From the NCBI GenBank assembly GCA_964533785.1, contig CAZHNG010000063.1, positions 1 to 24,463 on the forward strand: a stretch of 24,463 nt of DNA, read 5' to 3'. This DNA is from JANQRV01 sp964533785. Its GTDB lineage: Bacteria > Bacteroidota > Bacteroidia > Chitinophagales > Saprospiraceae. Under the pieces are notes generated by a model that did no database searches, was not told the origin of the DNA, and was given only the letters and a program-made list of their open reading frames with translations. The position numbers and the translations under genes were made by a program. Shown piece after piece: positions 1-7,602 of this stretch; the stretch's first letter is position 1, and each line of letters starts with the position of its first letter.

Positions 1-923
1 AGGCGGGCAGCATCTTTTCCATCTCGGGCGTAGCCGTGGGGAATTAATTCATTAATAGCAGTGTAATCCGACACCACAAACCCTTCAAAACCCCAGTCTT
101 CCCGCAAGGTCTTTTTGAATAGAAACTTATTTCCCGTTGCCGGTACCCCATTTAAATCATTGAATGCGGTCATGAAGGTCCAGGCACCGGCATCTACCGT
201 TGCCTTAAAAGGCGGTAAAAAAGTTTCGCGCAACTCCCGCTCACTCATATCCACGGTATGGTAATCGCGCCCTGCTTGTGCAGCACCGTAGGCCGCAAAA
301 TGTTTTGAACAGGCCAGGATGGTATTCTTTGCTGAAATATTTTCGCCTTGAAATCCCCGCACATAAGCTTCCGCTATTCGACTTCCCAGGTAAGGATCTT
401 CACCAACACCTTCAGAGATCCTCCCCCAGCGTGGATCGCGGCAAATATCCACCATCGGTGCAAAAGTCCAGTGGATACCTTCGGCAGAAGCCTCCTCAGC
501 AGCAATCCGGGCACTCTGCTCTATTCTATCCATATCCCAACTGGCGGCACTTCCCAGGTTGATCGGAAAGATCGTCCGATGCCCGTGGACTACATCATAG
601 CCGAATAAAAGAGGAATCCCCAAACGGGTTTCTTCTACCGCTGTTCTTTGTAGCGCACCGGTCCCTTCTGCAGTATATACATTAAGCATTGCTCCCATCT
701 GACCCGCTTTTAAGTATTCCACATAATTGTCATTTACGATCGGACCGGTAACATCCCAACCGCCTGTATACATTACGGTCTGACCAATCATCTCGTCCAG
801 CGTCATTTTAGCCATTAACTCATCAATGAAGGAATCCATCTCACTACCTTGGGCACTGACCTCATCCAGCTGGGAAAAAAGCCCTAATGTGATTACCAAA
901 AATCGTAAAAACTGCCTTGCCAT
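1..923 (-). CDS. bglX: GH3 beta-glucosidase (BglX type), N-terminal part only
   Basis: Partial gene: it starts with ATG at 923 and runs off the left edge, giving 307 residues of what is usually an enzyme of about 750. A signal peptide is visible (MARQFLRFLVITLGLFSQL, ending near VSAQ, residue 25), so it should act in the periplasm. The GH3 N-terminal barrel is clear: GYDVVHGHRTIFPINLG, WTFAPMVDICRDPRWGRISE, GEDPYLGSRIAEAYVRGFQG, SKHFAAYGAAQAGRDY, and VVSDYTAINELIPHG, in which Asp286 is the expected nucleophile. GH3 beta-glucosidases remove terminal glucose from beta-gluco-oligosaccharides. It is the last visible PUL gene, behind two GH144-type enzymes, which suggests action on beta-1,2-linked oligosaccharides such as sophorose. 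Linkage specificity cannot be read from this fragment. Family call is certain; substrate is inferred. Confidence 0.95.
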   Translation of the reverse strand, partial: MARQFLRFLVITLGLFSQLDEVSAQGSEMDSFIDELMAKMTLDEMIGQTVMYTGGWDVTGPIVNDNYVEYLKAGQMGAMLNVYTAEGTGALQRTAVEETRLGIPLLFGYDVVHGHRTIFPINLGSAASWDMDRIEQSARIAAEEASAEGIHWTFAPMVDICRDPRWGRISEGVGEDPYLGSRIAEAYVRGFQGENISAKNTILACSKHFAAYGAAQAGRDYHTVDMSERELRETFLPPFKATVDAGAWTFMTAFNDLNGVPATGNKFLFKKTLREDWGFEGFVVSDYTAINELIPHGYARDGKDAAR

Positions 924-990
924 AGCTATTAAAATTTAAACCAAGATTTAACCTGAAAATACTCACCCCTCCCCCATCATTACCCACACC

Positions 991-1094
991 CATCGCTCAT
1001 CGCCCACATTGCCCATTGCCTACATTGTTCATCGCTCATTGCCTACATTGCTCATTGTTCATTGCCTACATTGTTCATTGCCCAGCTCATTGCC
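991..1094. repeat. Short tandem repeat built on CATTG heptamers
   Basis: Three consecutive 23-bp units lie at 1014-1036, 1037-1059 and 1060-1082. Each begins CATTGCCTACATTG and then varies in the last nine bases. More degenerate copies of the same words (CATCGCT, CATTGCC) extend to 991 on the left and about 1094 on the right. The smaller building block is a heptamer of the form YYCATTG with occasional nine-base units. The array fills most of the gap between the lipoprotein glucanase and the GH3 gene and overlaps the glucanase stop codon at 1087-1089. No unique spacers separate the units, so this is not CRISPR. Role unknown. Confidence 0.75.
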
Positions 1095-2463
1095 CTTCAA
1101 ACCCCAATCTACCCAACCCCTCCCCCACTTCCGGACAACTCATAAATAATTCCCACAACAAACCACTGCGGTAATTTTCGATCATTACCGGAATAGGCCC
1201 CTGATCAATAGCCAGGTAACGCTCCACCACCCAGTCGTAATGCGGGCTAAAAGCATCATAAGGTCCCGCCGGGCCGATTAATTGATCCCCGTAAATTTCG
1301 TAAAATCCGCGCAATGCCTGCATGGATTCTTTGGGCGTGTAAGGAAAAGAGCTCAAGGCAGCGGTAGGAGAAATCACCCCATTGTCCTGGCCCGGCCGGT
1401 GAGCGGTATACCCTACTCCACCGTCTTCATTGCGCGTATAGCTGGCAGTGAGCCCCCAGCAATTTGGACCGTAACCTTTAAAATTGTTTGGATTTTCAAT
1501 GGCGTGTTGATAATGCATTAAGGTTTGATTCCGGTTGAGCTTCCAGTAATCTGCGTATTGGTCTTTTAACCCATTCGGATTTAACCCTAAATAGGAATAA
1601 TGTGCCCAAAATAACGGGCCGACGGGAGCATCTCCATTGGCATAATAATCCAGTACCCGGTCATAGCCATAGTACTGATCGTTGGCTACGATCGCCCCGC
1701 CTCTGGCCCAGCATTGATGGTAAGGTCCCACATCGATGGGATGTGTTGGCGAAGCTGCTCCCAAAACATAAGTGATCAAACATTCGTTATACCCGGCGAG
1801 TGGGAAGTTCATTTCCCAGCCATAATTGGGCGACCAGTGCCAATACAAAGAATCTTGCCCACCCTGGGTATGCCAGTTCCACTCCATTTCTTCCCAAAGG
1901 GTATTGATCTTATCCGCTAAGGCTTTTTCAGCAGCATTGCCAGCTTCGCAGTATTGACGGACACACAATAAGCCCTGCATTAAAAAGGCGCTCTCCACCA
2001 GGTCGCCGCCATCGTCTTTTTTACTGAACCGTTTTACTTCTCCTGTCTCTCCATTGATCCAATGCGGCCAGATACCGTGGAACCGATCCGCTTTTTCCAG
2101 GAAATCCACGATTTTAATCAGCCGGGCTATGCCTTTCTCGCGGCTCACAAAACCTCTTTCGATCCCTACTAAAATGGCCATCACTCCGAAGCCGGTACCA
2201 CCGGAAGTTACAATATGAGAATCGTTCATCGGATAATTACCACTGGGAATGAACCGTTCGCGTGCCAGTCCGCTGTTGGGTTCGGCGTAATCCCAAAAAT
2301 ATTTGAAGGTATGGTATTGGACGGTGTCGAGGAGTTGATCGTCGGAAAGGTTTTGCCATTTGGTGGTTGACACTCCCACTTGATCAGGATCAGAGTCATT
2401 GGAGTCGTTACACCCCATCATAACAAGAGAAAACATTATTATTCCCCACCAGGTAGTTCTCAT
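1087..2463 (-). CDS. GH144-type glucanase lipoprotein (glucoamylase-like family)
   Basis: 458 residues. The N-terminus is a lipoprotein signal with lipobox VMMGC (Cys18). The acidic stretch after it (CNDSNDSDPD) resembles export signals of surface lipoproteins in this phylum, so it may face outward; this is inferred. The rest is one catalytic domain of the glucoamylase-like (PF10091-type) family that contains GH144: FKYFWDYAEPNSGLARER, SGGTGFGVMAILVGIERGF, GIWPHWINGETG, KKDDGGDLVESAFLMQGLL, SLYWHWSPNYGW, YNECLITYVLGAASPTHPI, NGVISPTAALSSFPYTP, AIDQGPIPVMIENYRSG. Characterised GH144 members cut beta-1,2-glucan or release sophorose from its oligosaccharides. It shares most of these blocks with the gene at 10371-12212 but lacks an FN3 domain and a T9SS tail. 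The pair suggests one enzyme for surface polymer cutting and one for oligosaccharides. The stop codon sits inside a tandem repeat. Confidence 0.9.
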   Translation of the reverse strand: MRTTWWGIIMFSLVMMGCNDSNDSDPDQVGVSTTKWQNLSDDQLLDTVQYHTFKYFWDYAEPNSGLARERFIPSGNYPMNDSHIVTSGGTGFGVMAILVGIERGFVSREKGIARLIKIVDFLEKADRFHGIWPHWINGETGEVKRFSKKDDGGDLVESAFLMQGLLCVRQYCEAGNAAEKALADKINTLWEEMEWNWHTQGGQDSLYWHWSPNYGWEMNFPLAGYNECLITYVLGAASPTHPIDVGPYHQCWARGGAIVANDQYYGYDRVLDYYANGDAPVGPLFWAHYSYLGLNPNGLKDQYADYWKLNRNQTLMHYQHAIENPNNFKGYGPNCWGLTASYTRNEDGGVGYTAHRPGQDNGVISPTAALSSFPYTPKESMQALRGFYEIYGDQLIGPAGPYDAFSPHYDWVVERYLAIDQGPIPVMIENYRSGLLWELFMSCPEVGEGLGRLGFEGQ

Positions 2464-2580
2464 ATTTTAGTATAGTTGGCTTTTATAAAATCTTATCAAT
2501 CAATACTTTGCCCTTTTATAACGAAGATATTTTTGAATCGACAACTTTGGTAGACGATTAGTTATTTGTATTGACCTCTA

Positions 2581-2680
2581 AACTTGGGGGCAATTTCAGC
2601 CACCACTAAGAACGCGAAGTTCTTTTTTCTTAGCGTTCCTTTGTGGTCTTTGCGGTGAGTATAAACCGTTGCCCCAAGTT
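2581..2680. repeat. Inverted-repeat element of about 100 bp (REP/MITE-like)
   Basis: The outer arms AACTTGGGGGCAA (2581-2593) and TTGCCCCAAGTT (2669-2680) are complementary apart from one extra G. Inside them ACCACTAAGAACGC faces GCGTTCCTTTGTGGT, again nearly complementary, and the centre holds AAGAAC-GCGAA-GTTCTT. The whole segment can fold into one long imperfect cruciform or hairpin. It is non-coding. Elements of this general look (AAGAACGCTAAG / TTTGTGGTCTTTGCGGTG words) are, to my knowledge, dispersed in Bacteroidota genomes, but copy number cannot be seen from one window. No flanking target duplication is obvious. Confidence 0.55.
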
Positions 2681-2874
2681 TACCCGGCCGCACAGCTATT
2701 TGTTAGTGGTTATTTGGTTATCAAAACACTACCTCAATTTTACTGAATAGTGATAAGAAAATATCGTCATCTATAACCGCATAACCCAAAGGCCCTTTTC
2801 GTGGTGACAAAGTAAGTAAGGAAGACGCCAGAAATAAGACCCTAGATGCTAGACCGTGTGGGTTTGAGGATTAG

Positions 2875-2894
2875 TCCTGACGGTACCGTCAGGA
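2875..2894. repeat. Perfect 20-bp palindrome
   Basis: TCCTGACGGTACCGTCAGGA is its own reverse complement. As RNA it would give an 8-bp stem with a GUAC loop. It lies 73 bases past the susD stop in the direction of transcription and is not followed by a T-run, so it is a poor intrinsic terminator. It could be an operator, an mRNA-end-stabilising hairpin or a dispersed repeat. It shares its arms (CGTCAGGA) with the hairpin before susC at 7568-7598. Confidence 0.6.
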
Positions 2895-2967
2895 GTGTGT
2901 GAATTAACAGCAACTTATTTGTGTCCATCCACTTATTACCATTACATTATCGTTTAGATAAACGGAA

Positions 2968-4434
2968 TCAATTATAGCCCGGGTTCTGGCTAAGGCTACC
3001 ACCGCTCAGGTCGATTTCGTTTTGCGGAATCGGGAACAACTCGTGTTTTCCTTCGACGAAAGGTTTTCCAACTCCTTTCATAACGTCGGCAACGCGATCC
3101 TGGCGCAATAAATCGAACCAGCGATGCTGCTCAAGCGCCAGTTCTACACGGCGTTCATGCCAGATAATTCCTCTTAATTCAGCCTGATCCGTAGTGGTAA
3201 TATCCGGTAATATATTTGGATTATTACCCCGCGCTCTGGCACGTACCCGGTTCAGGTGAACCAATGCTTCTTGCGACTTTCCGTTTTCGTTAAGGGTTTC
3301 AGCAGCAGTTAAAAGTACCTCCGCAAAACGCATATTCCTGATATTTCCCGGCCCCCAGGCGTTATTGCCGGATTCGGGGATGGAAACAAAGGATTTCTGA
3401 TTGAACCGCTCGCCGGTAAGGTTGGGGTTATCTTCTACCAATGCCGTTCCGTCGGGTAAAACTTCTCCGACGTAGAGTACCGTAGCCTGTAAACGCGGAT
3501 CACCGGGTTCGTAAGATCGGATCAGGTCATCCGAAGGCCGGTTGAAGCCCCAGCCTAAGTTGGGCACACCACGTACCCCTTGTACCTGATTGTATTGAGA
3601 ACTATTGCGTTGACCTTCGCCGGATTGTATTTCAAAGATCGATTCAACGGAATTTTCGGCTTCTTCTCTAAAAAGCTGCGCGTAATTCGGAAACAGATCG
3701 AACTGACCGGAATTGATGATTTCTAGTGCATACTGCTCCGCTCTGGGAAAACCTTTCAGCGTTAAATAGACACGCATTAAAAGACCTTTTGCTACCCATT
3801 TAGTTATTCTACCCGTTTCAGATGAGGGATAGGTTTCCGGTAATATCGCTTCTCCTGCTTCCAGGTCAGCAATAATTTGTTGAAAGATCTGATCGGCTGG
3901 CACCCTTGGCTGTTGAAACTCGTCTGGCCCTAAGGTCTTTAAAATAAGCGGAACATCACCGAACCAACGCACCAAATTAAGGTAAAAATAAGCCCGCACG
4001 ACACGAGACTCCGCAACCAACCGGCTTTTTAAATTCTCATCCATATCGATGCCCGGGATAAATTCAATGCATTGATTGGTTCTGAATATCCCCTGGTAAT
4101 AACCATCCCATACCGTTAAGGGAGCAACATTGGTAGGCGTAAAAGTAAAATTATCGATTTCTAACAGAAAAGGGGCGTCGTTCGTAAAACTGCCCTTATC
4201 CGCATCATCCGAAATGATATCGGTCATACCGATAAAGCTGAAAACGTGCACTTCCCAAGCCCGTAAATGTTCGTAAACAGCATTCGTAGCTAATTCCGCG
4301 TGTTCTTCATTTTGCCAAAAATTAGCGGAAGTCAACTGCCCCTGAGGAGCAATTTCGGTGAATTCATCCTGGCAACCCGATAAGATCAAAGCCATCAGGA
4401 TCGAAAAAAATATAAATAGGTTTTGGAATTTCAT
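2968..4434 (-). CDS. susD: SusD/RagB family surface glycan-binding lipoprotein
   Basis: 488 residues, a normal SusD length. Lipobox LILSGC gives Cys21, followed by QDE, an acidic start typical of surface-displayed lipoproteins. Family features include APQGQLTSANFWQNEEHAEL near the N-terminus, SRVVRAYFYLNLVRWFGDVP at about residues 142-161 (SusD helical TPR region) and the C-terminal block WHERRVELALEQHRWFDLLR (about 427-446), with HELFPIPQNEIDLS and LSQNPGYN at the end, all hallmark RagB/SusD sequences. SusD forms the lid of the SusC outer-membrane transporter and binds the oligosaccharide before import. It starts 47 bases after the susC stop, the usual C-then-D order. The spacer contains short inverted repeats (4439-4445/4461-4467 and 4472-4477/4485-4490) that could modulate C:D stoichiometry. 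Family certain; ligand inferred from the neighbouring glucanases. Confidence 0.96.
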   Translation of the reverse strand: MKFQNLFIFFSILMALILSGCQDEFTEIAPQGQLTSANFWQNEEHAELATNAVYEHLRAWEVHVFSFIGMTDIISDDADKGSFTNDAPFLLEIDNFTFTPTNVAPLTVWDGYYQGIFRTNQCIEFIPGIDMDENLKSRLVAESRVVRAYFYLNLVRWFGDVPLILKTLGPDEFQQPRVPADQIFQQIIADLEAGEAILPETYPSSETGRITKWVAKGLLMRVYLTLKGFPRAEQYALEIINSGQFDLFPNYAQLFREEAENSVESIFEIQSGEGQRNSSQYNQVQGVRGVPNLGWGFNRPSDDLIRSYEPGDPRLQATVLYVGEVLPDGTALVEDNPNLTGERFNQKSFVSIPESGNNAWGPGNIRNMRFAEVLLTAAETLNENGKSQEALVHLNRVRARARGNNPNILPDITTTDQAELRGIIWHERRVELALEQHRWFDLLRQDRVADVMKGVGKPFVEGKHELFPIPQNEIDLSGGSLSQNPGYN

Positions 4435-4481
4435 GATATTTCAATTTTCAATAATTCAACATTGAAAAAATGGATTACGTA

Positions 4482-7400
4482 TTATAATCCAATATTAAGC
4501 CCAAATGAAAGCGTTCTTGCAATGGGATACACTCCATTATCTATCCCGGTAGCCAGTGGGTTATTGGCTAACCCCCCGTTTCCATTCGTTATTTCGGGGT
4601 TGAAACCGGTGTAATTGGTCCAGGTTACCAGGTTAGTTGCATTCACATAAACCCTCAACGAACTTAACTGAATTTTTTGTAAAACGGTTGGCTGAAAATC
4701 GTATCCTATTTGTAAAGATCTTAAGCGCAGGAATGATCCATCTTCAATGAATCTTTCCGATGGTTCGTAATTGTGGCCGCTATTGGTAATTCTTGGTTCA
4801 AAATCGCTGGTACCTTCTCCATTCCAACGGTCCAGAAAGACTACTTCGTAATTGTAATTTCCAAACCTCGACATTTGCTTGGCATTAATGACCTCATTAC
4901 CGGCCTGGCCGTTAAACTCTATGTTGAAGCTGAAACCTTTATAATTGACCCCTGCATTGAAACCATAAATAAAATCTGGGATCGGACTACCAATAATGGT
5001 ACGGTCGGCGGCATCTATTTTACCATCCGGGCGACCGATCAACTCTCCGTTTTCATCAAATCCGTCGAAGTCGAGGTAGCGAATGTCACCTACCACTTCT
5101 CCTCCCCTCTNNNNNNNNNNTCGGTAAGGAATTGAGCTCTTCCTCATTTTGGAAAACGCCATCAACTTTAAAGCCATAGAAAGAACCAATAGGCAAACCA
5201 ATATCGGTTCGCGTACCTAATACTCCTCCAAAGCCCAATCCACCGGCAAAAATGGGTTCGTTCCCTCCTCCTAAAGCCTGCACTTCATTATAAACGGTTG
5301 ATGCAACCGCTCCAATACTGTAATTCACTTCACCTACCTTTTCCCGCCATTGCAGGTTAAATTCCCATCCGCGGTTCAGCACTTTCGCCGCGTTTACGAT
5401 CGGATCGTTCGTTGAACCCACGTATCCGGGAATAGGCACTCTTACCAGGATGTCATCGGTAACTTTGTTGTAGTAATCCACTTCAGCAATGAAGCGGTTT
5501 TCCAATAGACCAAATTCAACACCTACGTTGGTCTGGGAGGTTTCTTCCCACCTTAAATCGGGATTGGCTAAATTTATTGGAATAGCGGCAGGACGGGTTT
5601 CTTCGTTAACACCAAAGACTGCGTTGTTCAAATTGTTGAATTCCACCAGCGCAATAGCGGCGTTGGCATCGATCTTTTCATTACCGATAATTCCCCAACC
5701 TCCTCTTATTTTCAAACGGCTTAATAGGTTCTGATTCTTGAAGAATGGCTCATTAGAGACCGTCCAGGCTAATGAAAAAGAAGGGAATTGAGCATCTTTG
5801 AAATTTGCGCCGAATTTAGAAGAGTTATCCGAACGCCAGGAAGCCGTCAGGAAATAACGATCGCGAAAAATATAGTTTACGCGGAATAGCGTTGAGTAGA
5901 GCGAGTTTATTCCTCCATTGTTAGTATTCAGTTCTGTATTTTCAGGTTCTTCTCCTGCGTCGAGATAAAAGAACTCTGGGGTGTCCCCCAATAAATTTTG
6001 ACTCAATCCCCCCAGTCGTTCAAAGTTGAATTCCTGGCCGGTAATACCGGCTACGGCAGATACCCGGTGGTCTCCCCATTCACCCGCAAACGTAAGTAGA
6101 TTATCCCATAACCAGTTGAAATTACGGTAATTATCCACCCTAAGATCAGAAACGATATTTTGCTGAATGGGCGAAACGTTAAATGTAGGAGTGAAGTTTT
6201 TATCCTGGCGAAATGTGTAATCCAACCCAAAGTTAATGCGGTAAGTAAAATACTTTAAGAACTTCACATCCATATAGGCATTTCCTACCGCCCGGTAACT
6301 GAATTCGTTATGATTTCCGTCATTATAAAATATGGAAGCTTCCGCGTTGGCCGTAGAGGAATAAACAGAAGCATCTCCAAAATTCCCTAAACTATCAAAA
6401 ACGGGGGTTACCGGAGAAGTTCTCAATGCCGTGTTAAGCACATTTGCACCAATATCCCGATCAATATAGATCAGGGAGGCATTATGCCCGAAAGAAAGGA
6501 ACTCTCTCGGCTTATATTGATTGTTGGCTCTCAGGGTAAAACGATCATACTGGCCGCCACGGATCACCCCTTCCTGCTGGAAAAAGTCGGCACTTAAGCT
6601 ATAACTCATGGTTTCAGATCCGCCCGTAACCCCAACGTCGATCTGTCGCATGGGAGCGGTTTGAAAAATGACGTCCTGCCAGTCAGTGCCGTCTCCCAGG
6701 CTTTCCGGGTTGGCAAAAGGTGGATTGGTACCCGTATTGGCGGCGAGTTCGTTGGTTAAAATCGCATAGTTCCTAGCATTGGTGAGTTCGATTCTATCGG
6801 CTACTACCTGGTATCCCTGGAAAGCATTGACGGTTATTCTGGCTTTTTGATCAAAATTGCCTTGTTTGGTCGTAACGATAATTACTCCGTTGGCCCCCCG
6901 GGAACCGTAGATAGCCGTCGCGGAAGCATCCTTTAGTACGGTTACCGTTTCTATATCGGAAGGATTCAAGAAACTGATGTCATCGACGATCAATCCGTCG
7001 TCAATAACATAAATGGGAGAAGCATCATTTAATGTTCCGGTTCCCCTGATACGGACGACCGCTCCGGCACCAGGCTCTCCGGAAGAAGGGGTCACCTGTA
7101 CACCCGCAATTTTTCCTTGTAAGGCCTGTTCCGCATTTCCGGTTGCTATGCGCTGAATAGATTCTGACTCTAAAATAGAAACGGCACCGGTGAGGTCTTC
7201 TTTTTTGACGGTTCCGTAACCTACTACAACTACTTCTTCTAAATATTGCAATTCCTCCCTCAAGGTAACATCAACAATAGAGCGGCCGGCAATGGGTATA
7301 TCCCGAGTAGCATAACCAATGTAGGATACGGTTAAAGTGTCGTTTTGGATATCAGGAACAGAAACACTGTATTTCCCGTCCAGATCTGAGATGGCTCCGA

Positions 7401-7551
7401 TATTGGTGCCTTTTATTCTGACGTTCACGCCAATAAGCGGTTCACCGTCCACTGAAGTGATCGTACCGCTAACGGTCGTTTGGCCGGTTAAATAACATAT
7501 TGGTAATAAGAAAATTAAATGGAATAGAAGGGTTTTATTTAGTCGAGTCAT
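4482..7551 (-). CDS. susC: SusC/RagA TonB-dependent oligosaccharide transporter, interrupted by an assembly gap
   Basis: Outer-membrane TonB-dependent transporter of about 1,020 residues, normal for SusC. I place the start at 7551 (MTRLNKTLLFHLIFLLPICY, a clean signal peptide ending at TGQ); the upstream in-frame ATG at 7581 lies inside a hairpin and would put charged and polar residues before the signal. A CarboxypepD_reg-like domain follows (TVSGTITSVDGEPLIGVNVR), then LEEVVVVGYGTVKKEDLTGA and the plug (AGVQVTPSSGEPGAGAVVRI, YGSRGANGVIIVTTKQG), then the barrel. The coding sequence is cut by 10 Ns at 5111-5120. Upstream it reads FQNEEELNSLP and downstream RGGEVVGDIRYLDFDGFDEN, which is continuous SusC sequence. 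The two halves are in different frames only because the gap is written as 10; any true length divisible by three restores the frame. It should import the glucan fragments made by the GH144-type enzymes. Confidence 0.94.
5111..5120. other. Assembly gap (10 N)
   Basis: A placeholder run of 10 unknown bases inside susC. The flanking reading frames join correctly only if the missing length is a multiple of three, so the written size is nominal and susC need not be a pseudogene. Confidence 0.98.
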
Positions 7552-7567
7552 CGGCTTAAGATTTAGA

Positions 7568-7598
7568 TTGAGCCCTGACATTTATCGTCAGGACTCAA
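7568..7598 (-). promoter_or_regulatory. Hairpin in the 51-bp gap before susC
   Basis: TTGAGCCCTGAC (7568-7579) and GTCAGGACTCAA (7587-7598) form a 12-base stem with one non-Watson-Crick position around a 7-base loop. It lies between the stop of the 915-residue gene (7603) and the susC start (7551), with no T-run after it. In the transcript it would sit just ahead of the susC start region, so an mRNA processing, stability or translation role is plausible. It shares the CGTCAGGA arm with the palindrome at 2875-2894. Confidence 0.6.
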
Positions 7599-7602
7599 CT
7601 TT

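Larger units (their letters stand above)
2464..2967. other. 504-bp gap between susD and the GH144 lipoprotein gene
   Basis: No convincing gene here. It holds an inverted-repeat element of about 100 bp (2581-2680) and a perfect 20-bp palindrome (2875-2894). It is the widest gap between adjacent PUL genes, so the two downstream hydrolase genes may have their own promoter or receive attenuated transcription. I could not find a convincing TAnnTTTG promoter for the downstream gene. Confidence 0.6.

Noticed and set aside
278..608. Small plus-strand frames over the GH3 fragment (278-562, 348-608)
   Set aside because: They are antisense to a clear GH3 reading frame and have no recognisable features.
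991..1094. CRISPR-like array
   Set aside because: Units are directly adjacent with no unique spacers, and no cas gene is present. It is a simple tandem repeat.
4482..7581. susC as a frameshifted pseudogene
   Set aside because: The frame change falls exactly at the run of Ns, whose length is nominal. The protein sequence on both sides is intact SusC.
7552..7581. Upstream ATG for susC at 7581
   Set aside because: It would add ten residues before a normal signal peptide and lies within the hairpin at 7568-7598.
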